44,827 nt of DNA from positions 1 through 44,827 of the forward strand of contig QQNE01000025.1 of the NCBI GenBank assembly GCA_003402735.1. The letters run 5' to 3'. The notes beneath the pieces were generated by a model. It made no database searches. It was not told the DNA's origin and saw nothing but the letters and a program-made list of their open reading frames with translations. The stretch comes from Verrucomicrobiota bacterium (lineage in GTDB: Bacteria > Verrucomicrobiota > Verrucomicrobiia > Verrucomicrobiales > DEV007). Of the stretch, positions 1 through 9,307 are shown one piece after another. The position numbers were made by a program, and so were the translations under genes. Positions within the stretch are counted from its first letter, which is position 1. Each line of letters opens with the position of its first letter.

Positions 1-463
1 AATACGGACATTTTGGGACATCAATCCGAAAAATCCCCTGCACGGTAAGCTAAGTTCAACTGGGTTCGGACCGCTCGCTTTGAGCGTTCCTTATAATAAA
101 ATGAACCGTTTTTCAACAGGCTGTTAGGGCATGCGCTTGCGGCGGTGGGAGGGAGCGAGCCTGGCGGGCTCAGCCTTGAGATTCAAGCTGATCACCGGTT
201 TGCGGTCGCTTCACCGGGGTTCCTGGAGTCCATCAACGCCGCCGGTGCGAGACCGCTTTTCCCAGAGGCCCACCATTGGGAACCTCCTGCTGGCTCCCTC
301 CATTTGCCTTCATCCAGATGATGCGGCTGCGCTTGACCATCCGTCGGGAAGAAGTCGCGTCTTGAGAGGATGCGCTGGAGTTCTGAGCGTTGGTCGGTGG
401 AGATCGGAAGTGGGGAAACAGGTCGAGCCAATTCGGAAACATGACACCATGCTCGAATTTGGC
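1..463. other. gene-free left edge
   Basis: I see no supportable gene in this stretch; the open frames on both strands lack family resemblance and normal starts. The first 130 bases are AT-richer than the rest. An imperfect hairpin (68-76 with 82-90, one mismatch, 5-base loop) is followed by an AT-rich run, which could be a weak terminator of a gene left of the window. The stretch at about 108-126 resembles ends seen on some insertion sequences, but no transposase is nearby. Confidence 0.5.
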
Positions 464-1111
464 TCAAGCCAGTCCGACGTGCTTCAGGGCCTCGAGTGGC
501 GGGCCGTCGAAGCTGGCGAGAGGCAGGTTGCCGACATAGCCAAGTGTTTTGGAGCCTTCCGGGGTGGTGTAGTAGCCTCCGGCGGTGAGGTCCCGGAAGC
601 GCTTGAAAAAGATGGCCGCGCCCTTGAATTCTGGAGCGGGTTTGAGCGGGGCGAGATCCTGGCAGATGCTTTCCTGTTGCTCCAGGGAGAGAGCTGCGAA
701 GGGCTTGCCGAAGCGGCGCGTCGATTCCTCGTCGATCCATTGCAGCCCGTCGAGGATCAGGCTGCGGTCCGCGGCTTGGCCTGGATAGGGGGAGCTGATC
801 CATTCGTCGAGAAAGTCCGGGACGCCGAGCGAGGAGGCGCTGGGTGAGGATTCGTCTGCGGGCAGGATGAGATCACAGAGTGCGTGCGTGGTGCGACGTT
901 GCGGTTCGGTGAGTGTGAGCGGCCAGACATCACCGGGTTTGTAGAGGGTGACCATGCTGGGGTCAGGACCGTAGCCTTTTGCGATCGGTGAGGGATCGGC
1001 GGCGTGGAGCGAAGCGTCCCTGTTGGCCGTGGCCAGGGTGGCGGCGGCACCGAGCATCCATTGGAGGGAAACGCGTCGGCTGATGCGGGGGAGAGGATCG
1101 GATAGGGGCAT
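464..1111 (-). CDS. gluconate 2-dehydrogenase subunit 3-like protein (small Tat-exported partner of the GMC oxidoreductase)
   Basis: This 215-residue protein begins with a twin-arginine-like leader (SRRVSLQWMLG around residues 11-21 followed by an Ala-rich stretch), so it is probably exported folded. The body fits the gluconate_2-dh3 family: LTLTEPQRRTTHALCDLILPAD near residues 60-80, a central helical part and a YYTTPEGSKTLGY stretch near the end. In glucoside 3-dehydrogenase and gluconate dehydrogenase complexes the small subunit carries the flavoprotein across the membrane with it. The ATG at 1111 overlaps the TGA of the upstream GMC gene by one base (TGATG), which fixes the start and suggests coupled translation. 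A longer frame upstream is a shadow of the GMC gene. No cytochrome c subunit is adjacent. Confidence 0.85.
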   Translation of the reverse strand: MPLSDPLPRISRRVSLQWMLGAAATLATANRDASLHAADPSPIAKGYGPDPSMVTLYKPGDVWPLTLTEPQRRTTHALCDLILPADESSPSASSLGVPDFLDEWISSPYPGQAADRSLILDGLQWIDEESTRRFGKPFAALSLEQQESICQDLAPLKPAPEFKGAAIFFKRFRDLTAGGYYTTPEGSKTLGYVGNLPLASFDGPPLEALKHVGLA

Positions 1112-2922
1112 CAGAGGTTTTGTTGTTTGAGTTCGGAGAGGAGATGATCCGCCATCCGCCAAGCCAGGGCCATGATGGTGAGCGTGGGATTCTTGTCCGC
1201 GGTGCTGGCAAAGGGGGCGCCGTCGGCGAGGAAGAGGTTCTTCACGTCCCAGGCTTGGCTCCATTGATTGGTCACCGATTGCGCTGGATCATGACCCATG
1301 ATGGCACCGCCGACCTCATGGATCACGGTTCCACCCTGACGGATTGCGGTTCGGGGATCGACCTCCGTCTTGGGCTGCACCTTTCCTCCCAACGCTTCCA
1401 GAAGGTCGCGGATGTGGTCTTGTTGATGCCGCACCTGGTTCAGTTCGAAGTCAGACCATTTCCAGTGGAATCGCAGGACGGGAATGCCCCACTGATCTTT
1501 CAGGACGGGATCCAGTTCTGCATAGCAATCTTCATTCGGCAGCATTGTGCCCTGAGCGCCGAAGCCGAGTTGCGCTCCATAAAACCGCCGCGCCTCCTTC
1601 CGGAGGTTCGCTCCGAACAACACGGTTTCACTGCCCGCTCGGCTTTCGAGGCCGCTCACCACATTCAGGTTGGGCATCTGTCTTCCGCTGGTGAATTCGA
1701 GGTGGTAGCCGCCAGGAAAGCCGAGTTCGCCCAACCGGTTTTGCTGCGTGCGCGTCCAGGGAACATAAGCGTGCGGGCCTCCGGCACCGTCCTCGTTGTG
1801 GATGGGCATCCCTTCAAAGGCGGGTATGTGAGCGCCAAGGCTGCTGGAAACCGAATCCGTGATATATTTCCCCACCTTGCCGCTCGAGTTTGCCAGTCCG
1901 TCAGGGAAGAGGTTCGATTTCGAGTTCAGCAAGAGGCGCACGGATTCCATGGAACTCGCCGCCAGCACCACGGCGCGTCCCCTCACATGCCCCTCACGAC
2001 CGGTGGTCTTGTCAATGAAGGTGACCCCGGTGGCTTTGCCAGTCTTGTCGACCGTCACTTCCCGGGCCATGGCATTGGGCAGGATGTCGAGATTGCCGGT
2101 TTGCAGGGCGGGGCGGAGGTGCACGGTTTGCGAGTCGTAATTGGCTCGGATGGCGCAACCCCGGTGGCAATCGGTGGCCCAGAAACACGGGGCCCGAGTC
2201 CGCATTGAATCGGCGAGGATTCGTTGCGCCTTGACGTTTCCGGGATGCAGTTTCGCGGGCAGATTTGCGGCATCCTGCGGCTGGGTCAGAACGGCCCGGT
2301 GAATGGAGACGATGCGTGCTCCCGCTTTGGGGCCGTGCTTTTGAGCATAGAGTTCACCCACGCGCAGTTTCGGAGCCGGGAGCAGCACGCCCGGCGAGGA
2401 GTCGGGAGAGTTTTCGATGCCCTCATTCGTCCCGAAAACGCCGACCAGCATCTCCACCTTATCATAATACGGGGCGAGGTCATCGTAGCTGAGGGGCCAG
2501 TCGAACCCGAGGCTCCAGTGGGTGCGCGGTTTGAAATCGAGCGGGCCATTGCGGAGGGAGATCCGGCCCCAGTGATTGGTGCGCCCTCCCATCATGCGCT
2601 GCCGCCACCACTTGAATTGGTTTCCGGGGTCCTCATGCGCGTTGGTGTAAGGTTCTCCCGGAATCTCCCAGCCGCTGTGGATGGAGCAATCATGGAAGCC
2701 ATACTGCTTGTCCGGTGTGCGCTCCGCGCGGAGCGGAGCCTGGCTCGGCCACTGCAACATGGCCACCTCGCTTTGCACATCGAACGAGCGTCCCGCTTCC
2801 AGCATCAGCACTTTCACCCCTTCCATGGTGAGCGTGTAAGCCGTCTGACCTCCGCCCGCTCCGGAGCCGACGATCACCACATCATACGACGACTGCAGTT
2901 TGTCTGGGGATAGAATGGGCAT
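1111..2922 (-). CDS. GMC-family FAD-dependent oxidoreductase
   Basis: This 603-residue flavoprotein has the Rossmann fingerprint GSGAGGG at residues 19-25, ending its first beta-alpha-beta unit with an acidic LEAG. The C-terminal GMC_oxred_C part has HEVGGAIMG, and KNPTLTI near the end supplies the usual His/Asn pair. Together with the coupled gluconate_2-dh3 gene it resembles the periplasmic glucoside-3-dehydrogenase or gluconate-2-dehydrogenase type, which oxidises a sugar or glycoside hydroxyl and passes electrons to a cytochrome. The substrate cannot be read from sequence. It has no signal peptide of its own, consistent with co-export with its Tat partner. It lies 28 bases after the DJ-1/PfpI gene, so all three are probably one operon. 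Confidence 0.88.
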   Translation of the reverse strand: MPILSPDKLQSSYDVVIVGSGAGGGQTAYTLTMEGVKVLMLEAGRSFDVQSEVAMLQWPSQAPLRAERTPDKQYGFHDCSIHSGWEIPGEPYTNAHEDPGNQFKWWRQRMMGGRTNHWGRISLRNGPLDFKPRTHWSLGFDWPLSYDDLAPYYDKVEMLVGVFGTNEGIENSPDSSPGVLLPAPKLRVGELYAQKHGPKAGARIVSIHRAVLTQPQDAANLPAKLHPGNVKAQRILADSMRTRAPCFWATDCHRGCAIRANYDSQTVHLRPALQTGNLDILPNAMAREVTVDKTGKATGVTFIDKTTGREGHVRGRAVVLAASSMESVRLLLNSKSNLFPDGLANSSGKVGKYITDSVSSSLGAHIPAFEGMPIHNEDGAGGPHAYVPWTRTQQNRLGELGFPGGYHLEFTSGRQMPNLNVVSGLESRAGSETVLFGANLRKEARRFYGAQLGFGAQGTMLPNEDCYAELDPVLKDQWGIPVLRFHWKWSDFELNQVRHQQDHIRDLLEALGGKVQPKTEVDPRTAIRQGGTVIHEVGGAIMGHDPAQSVTNQWSQAWDVKNLFLADGAPFASTADKNPTLTIMALAWRMADHLLSELKQQNL

Positions 2923-2950
2923 GACAACGGATAAAGAGGGCTGAACTGGC

Positions 2951-3517
2951 TCAGGACTTGACTGAGTCCTCGATCATCTTGATCCACGGTGCGACAAAGT
3001 GCCCACTGTCATGATAGGTCCTTCCACTGACCATGTGGCGGTCGATCACGCAGGGCTCGTTTACATAGATGCCGCCGCAGATTTCGAGGTCGAACTTGCA
3101 CTTTGCCACGGTCGCCATGCGAAGCCCGTTGACGATCCCCGCGCGGGCCGGGATTTCGACCCCGTGGCAGACGCTGGCCATCGGTTTCTTGTTCTCCCAG
3201 AACCAGCGGGTGATGCGGAGGAGATCTTCATCCTCACGGATGTATTCAGGGGCACGTCCGCCGCTGAAAAAGATCGCGGCATATTCTTCGGGCCGAATGT
3301 CCTTGAAGGCGATGTCGGCATCGATGGAGTAACCCTCCCATTCCTTGGTGATGGTCCAGCCCGGCTTGATTTCGTGAAGCACCATCTGGTATTTGCGCTT
3401 TTCCGGGGCGGCCACCACAGGCTGGAAGCCGGCCTCGATGATCCGGTAGAAGGGGTAGAGAGTGTCGACGGTTTCCGTGGCGTCGCCAACGACGATGAGA
3501 ACTTTGGGCTTGGTCAT
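2951..3517 (-). CDS. DJ-1/PfpI-family protein
   Basis: A 188-residue protein of normal length for the DJ-1/PfpI family. It starts with the KVLIVVGDATET strand-turn, has a Glu at about residue 15 and the nucleophile elbow ASVCHG with Cys117. Members include cysteine-based glyoxalases, peptidase-like and chaperone-like proteins; the sequence does not decide between them. I chose the ATG at 3517 because the fold begins immediately after it; an upstream extension to 3592 has no family sequence and runs into the divergent regulator. It is probably the first gene of the operon with the GMC oxidoreductase, so a role in handling a reactive keto-sugar or aldehyde product is a reasonable inference only. 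Confidence 0.85.
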   Translation of the reverse strand: MTKPKVLIVVGDATETVDTLYPFYRIIEAGFQPVVAAPEKRKYQMVLHEIKPGWTITKEWEGYSIDADIAFKDIRPEEYAAIFFSGGRAPEYIREDEDLLRITRWFWENKKPMASVCHGVEIPARAGIVNGLRMATVAKCKFDLEICGGIYVNEPCVIDRHMVSGRTYHDSGHFVAPWIKMIEDSVKS

Positions 3518-3544
3518 GATCTGGAATGGGGCAGCGGCGCTCTG

Positions 3545-3558
3545 TTGAGACCGCTCAA
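3545..3558. promoter_or_regulatory. inverted repeat TTGAG-N4-CTCAA between divergent genes (possible operator)
   Basis: A perfect 5-base inverted repeat with a 4-base centre lies between the leftward DJ-1/GMC operon and the rightward XylR-type regulator. Its position suits an operator for the LacI/AraC-type protein encoded alongside. The repeat is short and could be chance. Confidence 0.25.
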
Positions 3559-3642
3559 GTTGCACCCTAGTCCCGTTCGCCCTTGACGCCAATGCAGCTA
3601 TGGCACAGAAAAGCTCAGGTTTTTCACCACAATCAGCCCGGT

Positions 3643-4842
3643 ATGAGGAGTGTTCCCGATGCGAGTTTCCAGTCTGTCCGGGAACGACGCGTGCCCCGCG
3701 TGGCCCTGCTCATTGAAACCACCCGGACTTACGCCCGGGAGATCCTCGGTGGAGTGCGCCGCTATGTCGCCGCGCACGGGCCGTGGTCCACCTTCATCGA
3801 GCTGCGTTCGCTCGATTCCGCGCCGCCTCCGTGGCTTTGCACATGGGACGGGGACGGAATCATCACCCGCACCTTCACCCGTGAGATGTCCGACCTGATC
3901 GACGCCACCGGTTTGCCGGCCGTCGAGATCCGCTCCAGTCGGGAGTGTGGCAAGCGCCCCTTCATCGGCATGGACAACGCCCGCATCGGCCAAGCCGTGG
4001 CCAGACATTTTTACGATCGGGGCTTCCGGCAGTTCGGGGTCTACAGCCTTCGCTCAGAAGCGTTTTTCGAGGAGAGGGTGCAAAATTTCATCACCGAGGT
4101 GCATCGGGCCGGGTGTAGCTGCTCCGAGTTGCCAGAGACTTCATCGGAGCACATCGCCGACTGGGAGGGCAGCCAGCGGCAATTGAAGGATTGGCTGGGT
4201 GGTCTGCGGAAACCGGTGGGAATTTTCGCCGCCAACGATCAGCTCGGGGTTCGCTTGCTCGACGCCTGCCAGAGGTCCGGCATTGCGGTGCCCGAGGAGG
4301 TGGCCATCGTCGGGGCCGAGAATGAGGAAACGCTTTGCAACTTCTCCAGCCCGCCGTTGACCAGCGTGCAGTTCGATGGAGATTCGGTGGGGTATTCTGC
4401 TGCGGCCTTGTTGGACCGCCTCATGAGCGGAGAAAGTCCGCCGTTCAAACCGTCCTTGATTGCGCCGAAGGGGATCGTGATTCGCCGCTCCTCGGATGAG
4501 TTTGTCATCAACGACACCCTGGTGGCTTCGGCGGCCCGTCTGATCCGCGAAGAGGCAGCCATTGGGCTCAATGTCGAACAGCTCTGTCGTCGTCTCAATG
4601 TCTCCCGAACCACCCTCGACCGCCGCATGAAGGCTGCGTTGAAACGCACGCCCAAAGAGGAGATCTCCAGGGTCCGGTTCCGCGAGGTTGAGCGGCTTCT
4701 CCGTGAGACCAACCTCACGATCGATGCCATCGCCGCGCAGACCGGGTTCATTCACAGTCACTACCTTCAGGCGGCCTTCAAACTTTTGCACGGATGCACG
4801 CCGGGTGCCTGGCGCCGCCGCTCGGACGGCCTGCGCCATTGA
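3643..4842 (+). CDS. XylR-type transcriptional regulator (LacI-like sensor fused to AraC DNA-binding domain)
   Basis: About 399 residues. The N-terminal part (from RVALLIETTRTYAREILGG near residue 19 to about 285) is a periplasmic-binding-protein-like sensor as in LacI and E. coli XylR, including the typical PVGIFAANDQLGVRLLDAC and VAIVGAENEE motifs. The last 100 residues form an AraC-type double helix-turn-helix ending in GFIHSHYLQAAFKLLHGCTPGAWR. Such fusions activate sugar-catabolism operons when the sugar is bound. It is transcribed divergently from the DJ-1/GMC/small-subunit operon, its likely target. The start is uncertain: the ATG at 3643 gives a short leader before the sensor fold; an in-frame ATG at 3592 or TTG at 3583 is also possible, and none has a clear ribosome-binding site. 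Confidence 0.88.
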   Translation: MRSVPDASFQSVRERRVPRVALLIETTRTYAREILGGVRRYVAAHGPWSTFIELRSLDSAPPPWLCTWDGDGIITRTFTREMSDLIDATGLPAVEIRSSRECGKRPFIGMDNARIGQAVARHFYDRGFRQFGVYSLRSEAFFEERVQNFITEVHRAGCSCSELPETSSEHIADWEGSQRQLKDWLGGLRKPVGIFAANDQLGVRLLDACQRSGIAVPEEVAIVGAENEETLCNFSSPPLTSVQFDGDSVGYSAAALLDRLMSGESPPFKPSLIAPKGIVIRRSSDEFVINDTLVASAARLIREEAAIGLNVEQLCRRLNVSRTTLDRRMKAALKRTPKEEISRVRFREVERLLRETNLTIDAIAAQTGFIHSHYLQAAFKLLHGCTPGAWRRRSDGLRH

Positions 4843-4865
4843 CCGAAGCGGATCGTTCCCCTTGG

Positions 4866-6305
4866 TCAGGCGAGGATCTCGTGGATGACCGACCCGAAAT
4901 CCTGTTCGAGGCGTTTGTGACCGGGCACCTCAAGGTGATGGGCGTGGAGGCCCAATTGGTGCAGGAGGGTGGCGTGGATGTCGGTCACGTAGTGCGGATG
5001 CTCCACCGCGTGGAAGCCGAGTTCATCGGTGGCGCCATGGGTGATTCCTCCCTTGATGCCGCCCCCGGCCATCCAGACGCTGAACCCGTAGGGATGATGA
5101 TCTCGCCCGTCGGCTCCTTGGGAACCCGGGGTGCGCCCGAATTCGGTGCCGAAGACCACCATGGTTTCCTCGAGCAGACCCCGCTGCTTCAGATCTTTGA
5201 GGAGCCCCGCGATGGGACGATCGACCTGCATGGCCAGTTTGGCATGGTTTTCCTTGAGCTTGGAGTGCTGGTCCCAGGCCCCGGCCGCGCCGTCTCCGTG
5301 CATGATCTGGATGAAGCGCACCCCCTGTTCCACAAAGCGGCGCGCCGCCAAAAGCTGTTCCGCAAACGAGCGGGTCTCGGGTTGATCGAAGCCGTAGAGC
5401 GTTTTGGTGGACGCCGTCTCCTGACTGAAATCGATCACTCCCGGCACCGCTGTCTGCATCCGGAAGGCCAGTTCATAACTCTTGATGCGCGCCTCCAAGG
5501 CGGTGTCGCCCGGGTAAAGCGCTCGGTTGATCTGGTTCAGACGATTCATCAGACCGAATCCGAGGCGCTGTTCTGCTGCGGGGAAATCCCGCTCCGGGGC
5601 CGCGTAGTCGAGCGGATTCTTCGGGTCGATTTTCAACTTCACCGCGTCGTAAGCCGGGCCCAGATAATGTCCGTCCCGGGTATCGAAAAACCGGGGACCG
5701 ATGTTGATGAATTGCGGAAGGTTTTCGTTCAGCGTGCCCAAACCATAGTTCACCCACGCCCCGATGGTCGGCACCCGCGGATCGAGCATGTGGCGCCCTG
5801 AATGAAACTGAACTTGCGCGCCGTGGTTGTCGTCCGTGGTCCACATGGAACGAATCACCGCGATCTCGTCGACGCACGAGCCAATTTGAGGGAACCAGTC
5901 GCTCACCTCGATTCCGCTCTGGCCATGTTTGCGATAGCCGATTTGCAGCGGGTAGATCTTGTGGCGCTGCTGGCCGTTGGCATCGTTGACCACCACGACG
6001 CGCACTTTCTTGCGCTTTTCCGGGGCCAGGACCGATGCATGCGGCGTCTCAGAGATCGATTTCCCGGCGTAGACGTTGAGGGCTGGTTTGGGGTCGAAAC
6101 TCTCCAGATGGCTGACTCCCCCCCGCATGAAGAGCCAGATGACGCTCTTTGCTTTGGGAGCGAACACGGGTTTGCCGCCCGGATGGACTGCGCCGAAGCC
6201 GTCGCGGTTCAGCATCGCTTGCAGCGCCAGTCCGCCGAAGCCCAGACCGGTCTGATGCAAGAAGCGGCGGCGGCGGGTCAGGGAAGCGGCGGTCTCCGGA
6301 TTCAT
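4866..6305 (-). CDS. DUF1501 family protein with Tat signal
   Basis: A 479-residue DUF1501 protein with a twin-arginine leader ([15 protein letters not shown] near residue 11). The fold is related to sulfatases/alkaline phosphatase: [21 protein letters not shown], a middle [17 protein letters not shown], and [17 protein letters not shown] with [10 protein letters not shown] near the C-terminus are all typical. Function is not biochemically settled; these proteins occur in large numbers in Planctomycetota and Verrucomicrobiota paired with DUF1549/DUF1553 proteins, as here, and are thought to act on polysaccharide-derived substrates outside the cytoplasm. The ATG at 6305 is preferred over the TTG at 6311; it starts 6 bases after the upstream gene's stop. 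Confidence 0.92.
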   Translation of the reverse strand: MNPETAASLTRRRRFLHQTGLGFGGLALQAMLNRDGFGAVHPGGKPVFAPKAKSVIWLFMRGGVSHLESFDPKPALNVYAGKSISETPHASVLAPEKRKKVRVVVVNDANGQQRHKIYPLQIGYRKHGQSGIEVSDWFPQIGSCVDEIAVIRSMWTTDDNHGAQVQFHSGRHMLDPRVPTIGAWVNYGLGTLNENLPQFINIGPRFFDTRDGHYLGPAYDAVKLKIDPKNPLDYAAPERDFPAAEQRLGFGLMNRLNQINRALYPGDTALEARIKSYELAFRMQTAVPGVIDFSQETASTKTLYGFDQPETRSFAEQLLAARRFVEQGVRFIQIMHGDGAAGAWDQHSKLKENHAKLAMQVDRPIAGLLKDLKQRGLLEETMVVFGTEFGRTPGSQGADGRDHHPYGFSVWMAGGGIKGGITHGATDELGFHAVEHPHYVTDIHATLLHQLGLHAHHLEVPGHKRLEQDFGSVIHEILA

Positions 6306-6311
6306 GGCCAA

Positions 6312-8867
6312 TTAGCGGATGGTGATGAAGTCGTTGTGATTGAGCAGCGCGTGCACCAACCGGGCGCGGATTCGGACCTCACTGTCCGGGGCGCTTCGGA
6401 CGCTTTCGAGGGCGCTCAGCTCCTCGCAGTAAGCCTGGCAAGCGGCGCGTTCCTCTCGGTTCGGAGCTCGTCCCAGGATTTGGGCAAAGGTCGCACCGAC
6501 GAAAGTTTCGCGGTCAGTGCCCTGGATGCGTCGGGCGATCTTTTCCGCCATGTCCAACGATAGCGCGCTGTTGGCCATCGCGAGGGCGTGTTGTGGGACG
6601 ACGCTCTCGCTGCGGCGGTAACATTGGAGGATGTCGGCGTTGTCGAACATGGAGAGCAGTCGCTCTTCCTCATCCCGGGAATGGACGAAGTAGATTCCGC
6701 GCCGTCTTGATTCCCGGTCGATGGGCAGCGGAGGTCCTCCCACCGCCGGGTCGAGGGCCCCGGCCAAACTCAGGAGACTGTCGCGGATCACCTGGGATTC
6801 CATGCGCCGGGGAAAGGCTCTCCAGTGCAGGCGGTTGGTCGGATCGGCAGCCAGCGTGGCGGGATCCGCCCCGGCGTTGGTGGAGGTGCGACGGTAGGCC
6901 GCTGAGTTGACGATGAGCCGATGCAGATGCCGAAAACTCCAGCCCGAGTCCATGAATTCCGCCGCCAGCCAGTCGAGCAAGTCCTGGTGTTCGGGGCGAG
7001 GAGCCTGTCGGCCGAAGTCGAAGACGGTCTCGACCAGAGGCTCCCCGAAGTGACGCGTCCAGACGTGGTTGACCGCGACCCTCGCCGTCAGGGGATTCTC
7101 CCGGACGGTGATCCAACGGGCCAGCATGAGGCGTCGTCCAGTGCTGGTGGAGGGGTAGATGGCGGGGTAACTTTTCTCGTTGTGCTCGGGCGTCTCCAGG
7201 GCCTTCTTCGTGCCTTGCAACGGCGTGTAAGCGGAGTCGTTCCGTGCCAAATCTTTCTCCGCGGCGGCAAGGGCCTTCCGGGCCGCGGCGAGTTTTTTGG
7301 TGTCGTTGGCAAGTTCCTGCGTCAGGACCTCGAGTTTGGTCTGGGCCACCCGCATCTCTTTTCCTCTGCGGGCAGCGGTCTTCACCAAGGCTGCGTCCGG
7401 GGCGGTGAGGGCGGCGCGGTCGGCCGCGATCACCGCTTCCAGGTTGGCCAGTTCCGCCCGGGCGGAGGCGACCTGTGCCTCCAGCAATTTCACCGGTTTC
7501 GCCGATGCGGGGGGCCAGCGGGAGGTGGAGGCATCGAGTTCACGCAGCGCCGTTTGAATCTTGGCCCGGGCGGCAGCGAGGTGGTCGCGCTGCACGTGAT
7601 CCCGGGAACCTGGAGCCCACTCGGACATGGGCAACGACACCGGAACGATGGGAGGGGCAAAGCTCGCGAAAAGGCTGGGAACCGCGGGCTTGATGGCCAC
7701 GGATTTGTCCGGGTGGGCCGGATCTCCGCGCACGTGGAGATGGGTTGGCTCGTTCGGATGATTGTCGAACACCCGGGGAATGCCGTCCTTTTCGAAATCG
7801 ATCACCCCCGGAACGGGATCCAATCGCACTTGGTGCGGCTCGAAGATGGCCCGAAAATTGTAGTAATCGACCATCGCAATCGGATCATACTTGTGGTCAT
7901 GGCATTTTGCGCAGTTTAGGGTGAGCCCGAGGAATGCCTTGCCGGTGTGCTCGATGGTGTCGTCCAACCAGGTGGTCCGGTTGAAGAGGTAGTAGTTTCT
8001 CGCGAGATAACCCGTGGCGCGGACCACTCCGGCATCGCCGGGAACCAACTCGTCCCCGGCCAGCATTTCCTGGATCATCCGGTCGTAGCCTTTGTCCGCC
8101 ACCAGGGATTCAATGATCCAGTCCCGCCAATGCCAGAGGTGTTTCTGGCTGTTGCGCAACTGGGCTCCGAGGCCATACCAATCCGTGTAGCGCCAGATAT
8201 CCATCCAGTGCCGGGCCCAACGTTCTCCATGCTGCGGGCTCCGGAGCAATTCCTCCACGATTTCCGCATAGGGACGCGCATCTTGCAGCTGTTCAACCGT
8301 CGGAGGAAGTCCGGTCAGGTCCAGATACAAGCGCCGCATGAGGATGCCCCGCTCCGCTTCGGGTTGGACGTGGAGCCCGAGCTTTGCCTGTTTCAATTCC
8401 AGAAAGGCGTCGATCGCCGTTTCCCTTGTTGCCGCGTCAGGCAGGGCCGGACGCCGGATCTGCTGGAAGGCCCAGTGGTTCCGGGGATCATCCTCCCCTT
8501 GTTCGTCCGAAGGGGCGATCATTCCGGACGCAATCCATTCCCGGATGGCCGCGATCTGCTCCGGCAGCAAAGGCGCTGCATCCAGCGGCATGCGTTCCTC
8601 CGGATCCTTGGAGGCAAGCCGCGCCAGCAATCGGCTCTGCTCCGGTTGGCCCGCCACCGCCACCGGTCCGTTCTTGCCGCCGGCGGCGAGCTGCGCCGCG
8701 GTATCGATTCGCAGTCCGGCCTGTTGTTTGAGTGCTCCATGACAGGCGACGCAGCGCTCCCGCAGGACCGGCTTGATGTCCCGGACGTAATCGACCTCCG
8801 CCAGGGCGACCGCCTGAGCCGCGGCCCAAGCCAGCAAACCGATTCCGTGCCCGATGCGCACCATCAT
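6312..8867 (-). CDS. cytochrome c / DUF1549 / DUF1553 (PSD1-type) secreted protein
   Basis: An 851-residue secreted protein. A signal peptide (residues 1-23) is followed by a planctomycete-type cytochrome c domain with haem motif CVACH at residues 39-43, then DUF1549 (LYLDLTGLPPTVEQL through NCAKCHDHKYDPI, a second CxxCH), a charged coiled-coil-like insert at roughly residues 430-540 rich in Ala, Lys and Glu, and DUF1553 at the C-terminus (WITVRENPLTARVAVNHVW, then YRRSESVVPQHALAMANS). It is the partner of the DUF1501 protein 6 bases downstream; the pair probably works in the periplasm as a redox-linked complex, but the reaction is unknown. Two ATG codons start the gene; AAGGA upstream is better spaced for the second (8864). 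Confidence 0.92.
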   Translation of the reverse strand: MMVRIGHGIGLLAWAAAQAVALAEVDYVRDIKPVLRERCVACHGALKQQAGLRIDTAAQLAAGGKNGPVAVAGQPEQSRLLARLASKDPEERMPLDAAPLLPEQIAAIREWIASGMIAPSDEQGEDDPRNHWAFQQIRRPALPDAATRETAIDAFLELKQAKLGLHVQPEAERGILMRRLYLDLTGLPPTVEQLQDARPYAEIVEELLRSPQHGERWARHWMDIWRYTDWYGLGAQLRNSQKHLWHWRDWIIESLVADKGYDRMIQEMLAGDELVPGDAGVVRATGYLARNYYLFNRTTWLDDTIEHTGKAFLGLTLNCAKCHDHKYDPIAMVDYYNFRAIFEPHQVRLDPVPGVIDFEKDGIPRVFDNHPNEPTHLHVRGDPAHPDKSVAIKPAVPSLFASFAPPIVPVSLPMSEWAPGSRDHVQRDHLAAARAKIQTALRELDASTSRWPPASAKPVKLLEAQVASARAELANLEAVIAADRAALTAPDAALVKTAARRGKEMRVAQTKLEVLTQELANDTKKLAAARKALAAAEKDLARNDSAYTPLQGTKKALETPEHNEKSYPAIYPSTSTGRRLMLARWITVRENPLTARVAVNHVWTRHFGEPLVETVFDFGRQAPRPEHQDLLDWLAAEFMDSGWSFRHLHRLIVNSAAYRRTSTNAGADPATLAADPTNRLHWRAFPRRMESQVIRDSLLSLAGALDPAVGGPPLPIDRESRRRGIYFVHSRDEEERLLSMFDNADILQCYRRSESVVPQHALAMANSALSLDMAEKIARRIQGTDRETFVGATFAQILGRAPNREERAACQAYCEELSALESVRSAPDSEVRIRARLVHALLNHNDFITIR

Positions 8868-9307
8868 TCTTCCTTATCCCAGTCGGAACCACGTTGGGCC
8901 GGGCGGAAGTCTTGCGGGGAAATCCGCTTTGCCTGCTGAACTGCTGATGGGACTTTTCCTCTTGAGCCCGCCCGCCCGAGAGTCATCCATCGGCGCGGGA
9001 TGGTGGGGATGCAACTCGCTTGCCATCAAATCAGACCCTACCCTTGGCCTTTGCTGAGCAGGTGAATGACGCAACTCTCGCAGTCATTCAAAATCGGAGC
9101 CGCGATGGCCGAAGCCGGGAACGATCGAGCGTGTTTCTGATCCTGATGATCGCTCATCAGCGACGTCTCCACCCTGACCGTGCTCACTTTCGGCTTCAGC
9201 AAGCGCAATCTGCCGCGCTCGAATACCGATCCCGCACGGGGCTTCATCTCCGCGACAAAAACATCCCGCGGGCCCGGCGCAGGCAGCAGGTGCCGGGGGA
9301 TGATTCG
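8868..9307. other. intergenic region, no supported gene
   Basis: This stretch separates the DUF4838 stop from the start of the DUF1549/DUF1553 gene and must hold the promoter of the latter. Short frames exist on both strands but none resembles a protein family. The only structure I can point to is a perfect 7-base hairpin at 9143-9160. I could not identify -35/-10 boxes with confidence. Confidence 0.5.
9143..9160. repeat. perfect hairpin CTGATGA-TCGC-TCATCAG
   Basis: A perfect 7-base stem with a 4-base loop, about 150 bases past the stop of the DUF4838 gene. No T-run follows on either strand, so it is not a classical intrinsic terminator; it could end or stabilise the transcript, or be an operator. 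Confidence 0.4.

Noticed and set aside
1120..2208. 362-residue plus-strand frame opposite the GMC oxidoreductase
   Set aside because: It is a shadow of the GMC gene, with no family resemblance.
3583..3611. TTGACG as a -35 box for the XylR-type gene
   Set aside because: No acceptable -10 hexamer lies 15-19 bases downstream.
4794..5801. 335-residue plus-strand frame opposite the DUF1501 gene
   Set aside because: It overlaps the end of the XylR-type gene and is antisense to clear DUF1501 motifs.
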